Positions 13,851 through 22,866 of a stretch of 64,000 nt of DNA are shown piece by piece. How positions within the stretch are numbered: the stretch's first letter is position 1; every line of letters starts with the position of its first letter. Under the pieces are notes generated by a model. The model was not told the DNA's origin and searched no databases. It worked only from the letters and a program-made list of their open reading frames with translations. A program made the translations under genes and the position numbers. The stretch comes from Tenodera sinensis (lineage: Eukaryota; Arthropoda; Insecta; Mantodea; Mantidae): assembly GCA_030765045.1 (NCBI GenBank), contig CM060965.1, positions 23,424,935 through 23,488,934 of the forward strand, read 5' to 3'.

Positions 13851-15300
13851 TCTCCCCAGAATATACTTACATACAGATCTGGTGTAGCCTTTGTGAGCCT
13901 ATGCTAGCCTATTTCCTCAGTCTATGCTTATATAAAGTTCTCGTGTAGCCCATGTGAGCCTATAATAGCCTATTTCCTCATTCTATACTTATATACTGAT
14001 ATAGTGTATCCTATGTGAAGTTATACTTATATACCGATCTGGTGTAGCCTATGTGAGCATATACTAGCCTATCTCATCAGTATATACTTATACACAGATC
14101 TGGTGTAGCGTATCCCCTCAGTCTATACTTAAATACCGATATAGTGTATCCTATGTAGTGCTATACTTATATACAGATGTGGTGTAGCCTATGTGAGCAT
14201 ATACTAGCCTATCTCATCAGTCTAGGCTTATATACGGATATGGTATAGCCTATGTGAGCATATACTAGCCTATCTCATCAGTCTACGTTTATATGCGGAT
14301 CTGGTGTAGCCTATGTGAGCATATACTAGCCTATCTCCTCAGTATATACTTATACACAGATCTGGTGTAGCCTACCTCCTCAGTCTATACTTATTTACCG
14401 ATCTTGCATTGCCTATGTGAGCCTATTTCAGCAGTCTATACTTACCTAGGCAGCCCGGGTTCGATCCCAGGGACCCGCATGTGGTATTTGTGGTTGATGA
14501 AGCAGCGTTAGGGCAGGTTTTCTCCGGGTGCTCCGGTTTTCCCCGCCAACTCATTCCACCGGTGCTCCATCTTCGTTCCATGTATCATCAGTGTCACCGC
14601 CTGCGGTGCCGTAGTAGTAAAAGCAAGCGTTAAACACTACAACAACAATCTATACTTATATACAGATCCGGTTTAGCCTTTCTCCTTAGTCTATACTTAT
14701 ATCAATCCAGTGTATCATATGGGAGCCTATACTAGCCTATCTCCTCATTCTCTACTTATATACAGATCTGTTATATCCTATGTGAGCCTAAACTGGCCTA
14801 TCTCCTATATCTATACTTATGTACAGTTCTGGTGTAGCTTATGTGAACCTATATCAGCCTGTCTCCTCAGTTTATACCTATATAGTGTATCCTATGTGAG
14901 CCTATACTAATCTCTCTCCTCAGTCTATACTTATGTACAGATACAGTGTAGCCTATGTGCGGTTATACTAGCCTATTTCCCCAGCCTATTTTGATATACA
15001 GATTTGGTGTAGCCAATCGTAGCCTATACTAGCCTATCTCTTCAGTCTATACTTACATACAAATCGGTGTAGCCTATGTGAGCCTGTAATAGCCTATAAT
15101 AGCCTATCTCCTCATTCTATTTTTATATACAGATTTGGTGTAGCCAATCGTAGCCTATACTAGCCTATCTCTTCAGTCTATACTTACATACAAATCTGGT
15201 GTAGCCTATGTGAGCCTATACTAGCCTATCTCCTTATTCTATACTTACATACAGATCTGGTGTAGCATATGTGAAGCTGTACTTGCCTATGTCCTCAGTC
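13850..15300. repeat. Degenerate right edge of the satellite
   Basis: Monomers here carry many substitutions and small deletions but remain alignable to the 61-bp consensus through the AGCCTA decamers and CTATACTTATATAC. A block near 14985-15100 is partly repeated at 15120-15200 (both carry GATTTGGTGTAGCCAATCG). A SINE splits the edge at 14445-14648. Recognisable satellite stops near 15300. Confidence 0.9.
14445..14648 (+). mobile_element. tRNA-derived SINE, family A short-tail type, with 10-bp TSD
   Basis: The element starts within a tRNA-like head. Pol III box B is visible as GGTTCGATCCC near 14459. The body contains GAAGCAGCGTTAGGGCAGG, and the tail ends in AAACACTACAACAACAA. It is flanked by perfect 10-bp direct repeats TCTATACTTA (14435-14444 and 14649-14658), which are part of the host satellite sequence, so the insertion is younger than that part of the array. 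Box A is missing, indicating 5' truncation. The same body and tail occur inverted at 17924-18117. Confidence 0.9.
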
Positions 15301-15329
15301 TTCTTGTTAACTACAACAGATATTTTTTC

Positions 15330-15825
15330 AAAAATTAAAAGAAAAGTTATAGAAGACCCAAGTTCTGGTCACAGAGCAGTATATGCTGATATAAAACTAG
15401 ATAATACAAATAACAGTCAATGTCACACGAACCTGTATTGAAACAAATATAAAACATACAAATTCATAGCTACATGAGCAACCATATCATTTGAACAAAC
15501 ATGTCTCTAAAGTCATCCTAGAGACCGCAAAGAAACATATTCCTCTTGGAAGAATTAAGAATTTCAAACGTTTTTGGAACCTACAGTTAGAGCTGAGAGA
15601 GGAGAGGGATATAGCTGAACAAACAAAAAACATATCGGATACACAAATATGGCGGAAGAAATGTGCCTATCTAAAAATAGAAATGAATACTGCTAAAAAG
15701 AATCACTTTAATAATTTCTTAGAAAAAATGGTTATAGAACATATGGTAACAAAGCCCATAAGTTCATAAAAAATGTCAAGGACAGGAAAGAAAACAACAT
15801 ACCTATCATACACAACAATAAAATA
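15330..15825 (+). pseudogene. Non-LTR retrotransposon fragment: endonuclease C-terminus and linker
   Basis: Translation around 15350-15400 gives PSSGHRAVYADIKL, resembling the SDHRxV end of apurinic-type LINE endonucleases with the catalytic Asp lost. Further on (15491-15769) comes a stretch with AKKHIPLGRIKNFKRFW, the usual linker between endonuclease and reverse transcriptase in jockey/RTE-like ORF2 proteins, continuing in another frame through KFIKNVKDRKENN to about 15825. Stops and frame changes show it is dead. No reverse transcriptase domain follows. It lies between the satellite and the TACO1-like exon, probably inside that gene's intron. Confidence 0.75.
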
Positions 15826-15826
15826 T

Positions 15827-15850
15827 GAAGCAGCGTTAGGGCAGGTTTGA
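15827..15850 (+). repeat. 24-nt SINE family A fragment
   Basis: Twenty-four bases at 15827-15850 are identical to the SINE body at about 14497-14520 (core GAAGCAGCGTTAGGGCAGG), with no tRNA head or tail around them. The fragment ends 47 bases before the TACO1-like splice acceptor. It may be a severely truncated insertion or a templated repair patch. Confidence 0.7.
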
Positions 15851-15876
15851 TGCAGTCATAGCCAGTTATGAATATA

Positions 15877-15897
15877 GATCTGAATTTTCTATTTCAG
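15877..15897 (+). promoter_or_regulatory. 3' splice acceptor of the TACO1-like terminal exon
   Basis: A pyrimidine-rich tract (GAATTTTCTATTTCAG) ends in AG at 15896-15897. The family homology begins at the next base, which decides the exon start. The ATG at 15868 is in frame by chance but lies in the intron. Confidence 0.8.
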
Positions 15898-16098
15898 TTT
15901 ACTTGTGAACCAAAACAGCTGTATCCTGTGAAGGGCAAACTTGAGAAGCTGGGATATAATGTTACATCAGTAGAGACCGAGTTCATAGCTCACAGATTTG
16001 TGGAGATAAGTGATGATGACCTTGTAATAGTGCAGAAGATGTATGATAAACTAGAAAGTGATCCTGATATTGTAAAGTTGTATGATAATATTGCTTAG
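15898..16098 (+). CDS. TACO1: Terminal exon of TACO1/YebC-family translational activator of cytochrome c oxidase I
   Basis: This exon encodes the last 66 residues and a TAG stop. The segment has the features of the YebC/TACO1 C-terminal domain: FTCEPKQLYPV at its start, a helix with KLEKLGYNV, then EFIAHRFVEISDDDL and the family-typical ending DIVKLYDNIA. In characterised members the protein acts in mitochondria to promote translation of COX1, and bacterial YebC relatives act on ribosomes. The exon starts in phase 0 after a good acceptor and is followed by overlapping AATAAA signals 34 bp after the stop. Upstream exons are not recognisable in the 15.9 kb to the left, so the preceding intron probably contains the LINE fragment and the satellite. 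A spliceless retrocopy is unlikely because homology starts exactly at the acceptor. Product assignment is by recognised family pattern, not by a search. Confidence 0.85.
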   Translation, partial: FTCEPKQLYPVKGKLEKLGYNVTSVETEFIAHRFVEISDDDLVIVQKMYDKLESDPDIVKLYDNIA

Positions 16099-16131
16099 AA
16101 TGTATTAAAGAATAGTGCAATTCTTTTTATT

Positions 16132-16141
16132 AATAAATAAA
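16132..16141 (+). terminator. Overlapping polyadenylation signals of the TACO1-like gene
   Basis: Two AATAAA hexamers overlap at 16132-16137 and 16136-16141, 34 bp after the stop codon. A T-rich stretch follows near 16183-16192, as expected downstream of a cleavage site. Confidence 0.75.
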
Positions 16142-16720
16142 TATTGCCGTACTCTTGCAAATCTTTTTGGAACCTTCTTGCTTTTTTTTCCACTACCAAT
16201 ATTGATATAGTGACACAACAAAAGTAGGGCAAAGAATAAGTGCAACAATTTCACCAAGGTTGACTTTTATACTAAGCTGTACTAAGATGGTAGGTAGGAA
16301 CATGAGAGCATTAATACAGCCAGCAAGCATGTGTATCCCAAGGGGAATAAAACATGTTTCTCTGATATTGCTTGAATTGCTATACTAGTGTGTGATAGCC
16401 ATGAAATTACTTTATTTGCCAGCCTGTAAGACATACTTTTTTCCTTTGAAAATAGGCCCAAAAATTGGATGCTTCTTATATGCTGGTAACAAGGTAAGTA
16501 CTTATAAGCTCCATTTATTGAAAATTTCTATGTTTCAGCTTGAAGCATTCCAGTTGTGTAGAGTTCAGTGGATGCATATGCGCTGTCATTAACTGCTTTT
16601 ATATTGTTCATCAAGCTTCAGTTATTGTTGTGTTTAGTGTGGAGATCCACTTGTGTTGTATGTATATTATGGTTTTATTTGCAAACTATGACTGCAAAAT
16701 GGCATTGCTATATTATTGGA
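16142..16720. other. Intergenic spacer, no feature recognised
   Basis: AT-rich sequence after the TACO1-like poly(A) signals. Several overlapping short open frames on both strands show no family pattern. Confidence 0.6.
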
Positions 16721-17146
16721 TTCAAGCTGCCAGTGGTTGCGTGTGCTAAAGAGGATGGAAACAGGGCTACAGAAAGGAAGATGTTTTAAAGATAGCATCT
16801 CGCAGTAAACATAATCTGAAAGTGATAACTGGCCAAAACTACTGGCGGAGCTAAATACTTGGGCTTTAGAGAACCAACAGGTAGGAATTTCAGTTTCTAC
16901 TAAAATGATCATTCTTCAAGCGAAAGTAATATCCACTAACAAGGGATCGCTGACTTCTAAATCAACATCATGGTGTTCAAGATTTATGAGGTGGCATCGG
17001 CTTTGTATGCAAACCAAGACAAAAATATAAAAATATCACAGAAGATGCCAACCGAGTACGAAGAACAAATTGTGGAATTTCATCAAGTTGTCATTAACAC
17101 AAGGAAAAGAGAGGATGAATTTTGCAGCTTTGAGGACCAAAATTAA
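16721..17146 (+). pseudogene. Tigger/pogo-type transposase, N-terminal DNA-binding relic
   Basis: The first part reads FKLPVVACAKEDGNRATERK, the N-terminal helix-turn-helix typical of Tigger/pogo (CENP-B-like) transposases. After a frame change comes LNTWALENQQVGISVSTKMI, then SWCSRFMRWHRLCMQTKTKI, the second CENP-B-type DNA-binding helix set. An 8-bp insertion near 17025-17035 (a local TAAAAATA duplication) breaks the frame; the next frame continues with SQKMPTEYEEQIVEFHQ to a stop at 17144-17146. The DDE catalytic domain is absent. Sequence after it (GGGGGTGCGTATTTTCC near 17274) resembles terminal sequence of non-autonomous Tigger copies. It cannot make a functional protein. Confidence 0.8.
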
Positions 17147-17912
17147 AACATGAGCATTTTTTCCTACTTATATTGCTAGATATTTTATGTGCACATATGT
17201 CTTATAATTATATTGCAGTATGTGTATTAAGTGAGAATGTTTTTGTGTGGAAAAAAAAAAAGCTTTATAAATGGGGGTGCGTATTTTCCACCAGCAAACA
17301 TAGTACATTTATTTTCATTAAACTCATACAGATTCCATAGCTCTGCAGGTTTTAAATTCACCTAATAGCCTGAATTTCTGTATAACTTTTTATGCCGTTA
17401 AAACTTGGTGTATAAAATCATTAAATGTCAGGCATTACTAGGATGCCGGATTATTCTTGCATAATGGAAGACCGTTTGACCTCTAACTAAAAGACAGTAT
17501 TTGAATATTATAATCACTACTCTAAGTGACTTATCTTCAAGAACATTCATTAGTTCTAGTAGTTTGTATTCTTATGTGGAGTAAATATCATTATTTTTAG
17601 CTTACAAATTTTTATTTATTTCCAATTCAACTCTCTACTTTCAACATGTGAATCACAAAGCAAGGTTAATACACTTTTTAGGCCTTACTCAACCTATCTC
17701 AAGCACATTAAAAGAACTAATTGCAAAATATGCAAGGTTGAAGATAGCCCAGAACACAATACTTTTGTACAGGGTTATACAAATGATTGTCAGAGTTTAG
17801 TGATTTTTCTTTTAGAAAACATGGAAGACATACAATTTATATTGTGGCAGTAACGGTTACATAAACCCTGAAAGTTTTGTTTTGCATCAACTGTAGTGAC
17901 ATCAGTTACCAG
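17147..17912. other. Spacer with possible Tigger 3' terminal sequence
   Basis: Non-coding, AT-rich. It contains a short poly(A) near 17250, the GGGGGTGCG stretch that may belong to the Tigger element, and nothing else recognised. Confidence 0.5.
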
Positions 17913-17923
17913 CAGATGACAGT

Positions 17924-18117
17924 TGTAGTGTTTAACGCCCGCTTTTACTACTACAACATTGCAGATGGTGACACTGATGATACATGGAATGAGGTGGTGG
18001 GCGAAACCGGAAAACTTGGAGGAAACCCAGCCCAGCACCCCTTCATTCACCACAAATCTCACATGTGGTACCTGGGATGGAACCCAGGCCACTTTGGTGA
18101 GAAGCGAATGGTCTGAC
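17924..18117 (-). mobile_element. tRNA-derived SINE, family A short-tail type, with 11-bp TSD
   Basis: On the minus strand the element begins with a tRNA-like head (CAGACCATTCGCTTCTCACC, then box B GGGTTCCATCCC), continues with the same body as the copy at 14445, and ends with GTAGTAGTAAAAGC and GCGTTAAACACTACAACT. Perfect 11-bp direct repeats CAGATGACAGT flank it (17913-17923 and 18118-18128). Box B has one change from the consensus. It is non-coding; reading frames across it are incidental. Confidence 0.9.
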
Positions 18118-18128
18118 CAGATGACAGT

Positions 18129-18607
18129 AACAGCACTTTTAACAAAATGGTGATTAGCGGTAAGGAGAAAGCTCTTGAATATCAACATCCCACATAGTCC
18201 GTCATTTTCTGACAAAATACAGGAAGGAGCCTGCCTCCAACTCTGGAGATGGTACGCACAAACTGTGGATACAGGTTGTTTGTGTAAAGCAGCAAATCCG
18301 AGCTGCCCTCAAAACCATCACCATTGCATGTTGACTGTGTGTGTGAAGAGATGGACTATCAAGTATATGTGTGTAGAGTGACAAAAGGCACACATATCAA
18401 GCGTTTGTAATGTATGTAAAAAAAACTATATGAGTTACAGTACACAATAAGACAAGATTCATATTCCTACGTCAATTGCACTGTGAGTTATGAATTTTTG
18501 TAATCCCGACAATCATTTGGAATAATCCTGTATATATAAAGTATCAAGAGATAGGACAAACGGAGAAAACAGCCCTATGAGGACTAGATGCACAAACCAT
18601 CTTACGC
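18129..18607. other. Spacer, no feature recognised
   Basis: Mixed-composition non-coding sequence with short overlapping open frames on both strands and no family pattern. Confidence 0.5.
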
Positions 18608-19362
18608 CAGTGGTGTAAATAACGACCCTGCAGCATATGTGGGGGTTGGGGGGTGGGGGGACCGATAATTATGGACCCCCAGACTGCCTTTAATAGTTTT
18701 CTTAAAAATGACATTTTATATTCAGTTCAACCATAGCAAATAGCTAGAAGAAGCGCTGGAGCAGATTCACTTATAACATCCTGACAAGGAAAGTGCACCA
18801 TGTAAACCTTTCTTTCTCTTGCTTGCTTAAAAGTGTGAAACAAGCTTACCTCCAAGTGTGTACGTTCTCAAAAGCATTCAGATAGAGAAATTCATTAAAG
18901 CACAGTATTTTATTCAATCTGGTTGTTATAAAAACTGAACAAACCACGTAATATGTATGACTGGTACCTATGCCAAAATGTAGTAAATTGGCCAATAAGT
19001 TGGTCATAAGGTATAAACATAAATCAATGTGTTGTTCTAACCATTTGTTCAGTATTATTGCTTCTGAATAATGCCTGAGGTACCACAAATAGAAGTTCGC
19101 TTGGGTTAATACCTGAGTTACCCAGAATATCAACAGGTAACATATTTTGTTCTACCTATGTGCATAATGCGTTTAGCGACTGAATATTGTTTATTTAGGA
19201 AAACTAACCATTAGTGTTGGTAATCTGGGTGTGTTATTTTAACACTTATTCTATGTGAGTAAATATGTAATATTTTAATCTCTCCACTTTTAAGCCTTAT
19301 TATTAAGTAGGGCCGCAACATTTATTTGCAGGGGGGGGGCCAAAACCTTAGCTATGCCACTG
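18608..19362. mobile_element. Possible hAT-like non-autonomous DNA element
   Basis: The left end reads CAGTGGTGTAAATAAC and the inverted right end reads CAGTGGCATAGCTAAG, giving imperfect terminal inverted repeats of the CAGTGGCGTA type often seen at hAT-like ends. The flanking octamers TCTTACGC and CCTTACAC agree at six of eight positions, compatible with an old 8-bp target duplication. G-runs lie just inside each end (18640-18660 and 19331-19339). There is no coding remnant inside. The TIR and TSD match is imperfect, so the call is tentative. Confidence 0.45.
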
Positions 19363-19844
19363 CCTTACACGACAAAGATTTAACACATAATCTTAATGTG
19401 CTCACAAATGGAATCTCCAAAAAAGCTCTGCAGTCCTATTATTCTCATGTGCGCATCCCAGTTCCTTGCAACATGCAACACTACCACTTATAATAATACA
19501 TGATTATAAAAGGACAAGAACAAATGCATATAGATTGTTGAGAAGCAAAAAGGAGTATGAGGAAAATATTTTACAGAGTATGAAAGCTTATACGTTCAGG
19601 AGTGAAAATAGAAAATTGTATTAAGAAATAAGAAGAATGAAGAAAGGGTACCAACCATGCACAACCTTATGTAAGGATAAGAAAGGAAATATACTAGGTG
19701 GAGAAGCGAGGGTGACAGAAATATGAACCCAGTATTTAAAAGAACTTTTAACCCTTTCATGCCTGAATTATTTTGCTACTTATGCCGTCCTTCCTCTAAT
19801 TCGAAACCGGTTTAGATTAGGTGGTCTGGAACACCTTCAGCCTG
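19363..19844. other. Spacer, no feature recognised
   Basis: AT-rich non-coding sequence between two repeat elements; nothing recognised. Confidence 0.5.
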
Positions 19845-20024
19845 CTGGCTTGATTAGCCATGATCGTTAAGGCAACACCAAGTGCACTCAAAGCCTGAGG
19901 TCGTGAGTTCAAGTCTCGGCAACCGCAGTCAAATGTGCCTGTGGTAAAGGACGGGGAGGGCCCACGTAAAATCGGTGTGATGGCACGAATGGATGTTGAA
20001 GGGGTATCATTTGACTGCGGTTGC
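19845..20024 (+). mobile_element. tRNA-like SINE relic (family D) ending in a 17-nt inverted repeat
   Basis: A tRNA-like head is visible: TTAGCCATGATCGTTAAGGC resembles box A and GAGTTCAAGTCTC, about 50 bp on, matches box B. Directly after box B the sequence GCAACCGCAGTCAAATG (19919-19935) recurs inverted at 20008-20024, so transcripts could form a 17-bp stem with a 72-nt loop. The body differs from the other SINEs in the window. No clear target duplication was found, so the ends are uncertain. Confidence 0.55.
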
Positions 20025-20484
20025 ATGGATTTTGCTTCTTTTCTTATAAAAAACACTACAATATAAATTGTAAAAAAAGTAATTTTTTACAATTCAAAAC
20101 GTCTCAAATATGTATTTTTAATTGGTGACAGTCAGTATAATAAGAATATAGCAGAGAAAAAAGTTAAATCTAGTACAAATAGGATAAAAAAGTCTATATA
20201 TCTTATAATACACACCAGGCATGAAAAGGTTAAATAGGTCATACACTGCAGCTGATAGGAAAGTTCCAGGTTCCGAAATTAATACTGAAGTGCCATTGAG
20301 GACAATGGACTAATCAGCAGATTGAAGATGAACAATGCTCCAGGCAAGGATGGGACTACGGCCGAATTCCTGAAACATGGTGCAAGAACATTATGGTATA
20401 AGACATACAATTTCATTTTCATGGTTTGGGAAAAAGAAGAAATAATTGGATTGTCTAACCGCAGTTGCACATCCTATTTATAAA

Positions 20485-20750
20485 AATGTGACGTGTTGCA
20501 CTCACAAGACTTTCTCTACTCTTGTACTAACCATTCTAACAAACTCTTATTCCTGTTACTTGAGATAAACATTTGTACAAATTATCTTATTGCTTATTTC
20601 CTTGTAGATACAAGGGGAATATGAGAATACAGTAGGCTTTGTGTGATAGTCAAATCTTTCAAAGCTTTGAGATTCTGTTCTCTTTGCACGCTTAACTTAT
20701 AAAAAATGAACACAATGTTTCATTTCACGAAAGTTGTTTTCCGAAACAAC
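20485..20750 (+). repeat. Dispersed ~850-bp repeat (family R850), 5' fragment
   Basis: It begins with GTGTTGCACTCACAAGACTT and includes CTACTCTTGTACTAACCATT, CAAATTATCTTATTGCTTAT and CAAAGCTTTGAGATTCTGTT, all shared with the copy at 27682-28522. Only the first third of the family is present. Non-coding. Confidence 0.85.
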
Positions 20751-20833
20751 GCTTTGTGCACGGCTATGGTTTATGCACTCATTTAGCCATCCTCCTTTTA
20801 AATTTTATAAAACTACAACCGATTTTGTATCAT

Positions 20834-21016
20834 ATACATGCAGGGTAAGGTTAGTATTTTCAGTCTTCTGAAAGATCTTTGTATGAACGTGTTCTGTGTG
20901 TGTTGGGAATAATTATTATAACCTTTTGTATGAGGAATAATCGTTTACTGAACTGAGAATATATACATGCAGGGTAAGGTTAGTATCTTCAGTCTTCTAA
21001 AGATATTTGTATGGAC
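20834..21016 (+). repeat. Local direct duplication, 129-bp offset
   Basis: ATACATGCAGGGTAAGGTTA at 20834 recurs at 20963, followed in both by TCAGTCTTCT and TTTGTATG. The unit is about 50 bp with a few differences. No function is evident. Confidence 0.75.
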
Positions 21017-21538
21017 CTCTGCAATGGCGGCTCGTAGATATAAGGATAGCGTGCTGCATGCTCATACAGTGGTAATGTAAATATACTCACCTGTTTCTAA
21101 TTACAGTAGTAAATAGGCTTACGATTTTTCATGTCAACAAACATGTTGATGACGTTGGTGTTGAAGTCTTTGATGCTCGAAGCTAGATTCTTTTCTACAG
21201 AGAGCATGGCGAGTGCCGAGAGCCAATTATCTGACACTCTGTAATTCTACGGCAGTCTGTCGTAATAGGCTCAATAAACCAAAACGTTTAGTAGATGTGA
21301 CGGTTAATCTCGTATGGATGCACGAGAACCAATTGCTGATGCTCTCACACATTTGTAGTGTCATCTGTCGTTAAGGTTAGAAATGTTGTCTCCTTCAGTT
21401 ATTTTATTTTGTTGTGGTAAACGTCCAGCATACATTATAACAGTTCGTTTTGTATCGTTTTTGATATCCAAGCAACGGTACTTGTTTCATGTGATTGTTT
21501 ACAGCACTGTCGACGCTAGCTATACTCTGTTCATCTAG

Positions 21539-22409
21539 AGATTAGAGGAGACGTAAACAAAGCCACGTGCGCTTTGACCACAGCGCGCCCTCTTGACGCT
21601 TTCGCCGTCTAAATAGTTCGTTGAAGAAATACTGTTACTGAGATCTGAAATGTCAATGTTTGCTAAAGCGTGTACTAAGCATAGTTAAAGTGTAAGAATA
21701 CGCAGTTAAGTGAATCTGTAACCAGCCTAATTCATTCTGCGCGCGCATTATTCAGTATGAAAGTAACATGGCGGAACAAGTGAGTGTTGCAGAACATAAG
21801 CGCGGCAAGCCGTTGCGAAGTGCTGAAAAGACAACAATAGTGAACGTATTTAACAAGTTCTGCGAGAATATCCACAACTTGCTATCGAAGACGTGATGAA
21901 ATTAACATCCGAGTTTACCGGTGTGTCAGTTGCAAGTATTTACAGTACACGCAAAGAAAAATTGTTAGTTCGTGAAGATACTGGTAAAAAGCGACCACGT
22001 GCCAGATAAATGGTGGATGTAGTTTGTGAGTGTGAGATCTGCAATCCGTCGAAAAGTTCACCAGTTCTTTGTTAGCAATGAACCCCCACCTTAAACAAAG
22101 TTCTGTTGGCAGTTAACACTGATCCCGATCTTCCAGATTTAAAACGAACTTCCCTCCACAAGCTGCTTCTGGAGATTGGTTTCGAGATTGTGAGCAGGAA
22201 ATGAAAAAGTATTATTGTGGACAGAGAAGAACTAAGTAGCAGTTAATTTCCATGTGCTATGTTATTTGGATCAAGGAAATATATGTTTTAGCAGTGTAAA
22301 ATGCATATTATACCTACGCGTAGCGGTAGGTAACCGTGTTGCGTCATTGTGAATGCACGTGGCCGCGGATTGATACAAACCGGTGCTTTGTTTATATCTC
22401 CTCTAATCT
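21539..22409 (+). mobile_element. DNA transposon with 25-bp terminal inverted repeats, internally deleted
   Basis: The left end AGATTAGAGGAGACGTAAAC (TIR 21539-21563) is repeated inverted at 22385-22409 with two mismatches in 25. The 871-bp element contains a decayed N-terminal transposase segment but no catalytic domain, so it is a deletion derivative that could only be moved in trans. The superfamily is inferred from the transposase relic as Tc1/mariner/IS630-like. A TA target duplication is not clear at the exact TIR ends. Confidence 0.8.
21768..22246 (+). pseudogene. N-terminal part of a mariner/IS630-like transposase
   Basis: The frame opens with MAEQVSVAEHKRGKPLRSAE and TIVNVFNKF, then shifts into a frame reading EDVMKLTSEFTGVSVASIYS and KEKLLVREDTGKKRPR, and shifts again into IRRKVHQFFVSNEPPPLNKV and DPDLPDLKRTSLHKLLLEIG. 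These blocks, in this order, are characteristic of a widespread arthropod transposase family whose catalytic half normally follows. Here the catalytic DDE half is missing and the 3' TIR is reached within about 140 bp. At least two frameshifts and several stops make it non-functional. Confidence 0.75.
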
Positions 22410-22860
22410 GTAATGTAATAAGTACTACAAGTATTCCAGAATTTTCAGATTATTTTGTCTAGTCGTCGTGTCGTTTTAATGCCAATTCAAATGCACCACA
22501 CAACTAAGTGCAGTGTATTATTTTCGATAAAGAGATTGGCTATATACAGAACTGAACTATATGAATGTTTACTGCACCAAGAGTAGCGAGATCCTACTCG
22601 AATCATGCTGATTTGCCCTTACATTTAAATGGTCTAGGTCCTTTATGCCACTTATTGACCAGGAATCATTACTTCCGAACAACAGTCAAGGAAAGCAGAA
22701 AAGGACATTTGAATTTCACAACTGCACATCCGTGTTAAATGTCACTATGAAAACATCTTCTGTAAACAGATAGATACCAGGAGCTTTTCTTCCCTTGAGT
22801 GTTTGGTGAATCAGGTGTTAAGAAGGAAATAAAGTAAATATTGAGTATTCAAATTTTTTA
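22410..22860. other. Spacer between the TIR element and the Penelope-like element
   Basis: Non-coding sequence. It may include untranslated 5' sequence of the Penelope-like element, but no terminal repeat was recognised. Confidence 0.5.
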
Positions 22861-22866
22861 CTAATT

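Larger units (their letters stand above)
1..15300. repeat. 61-bp tandem satellite array, open at the left window edge
   Basis: The monomer repeats every 61 bp: successive 60-column rows shift by exactly one base. Inside each monomer are three decamers of form AGCCTATNNN (AGCCTATGTG, AGCCTATACT, AGCCTATCTC), then CTCAGTATATACTTATATAC and a segment with TCTGGTGT. Many monomers have lost one decamer or a TATATACTTA block, giving shorter units. Homogeneity is very high from 1 to about 12.0 kb and falls steadily after 13.85 kb, as expected at a satellite edge. Short reading frames inside it are artefacts of the repeat. No transcription signal is visible. The array begins before base 1, so its full length is unknown. 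Confidence 0.98.

Noticed and set aside
11527..14910. Open frames of 93 and 66 codons inside the satellite
   Set aside because: They follow the 61-bp repeat and its edge, have no family pattern, and shift with each monomer variant.
1..15300. The repeat array as a CRISPR
   Set aside because: There are no unique spacers: the whole 61-bp unit is repeated, and the genome is eukaryotic.
15868..15897. ATG at 15868 as the start of a small TACO1-like protein
   Set aside because: Family homology begins only after the splice acceptor at 15897, so the upstream codons are intronic.
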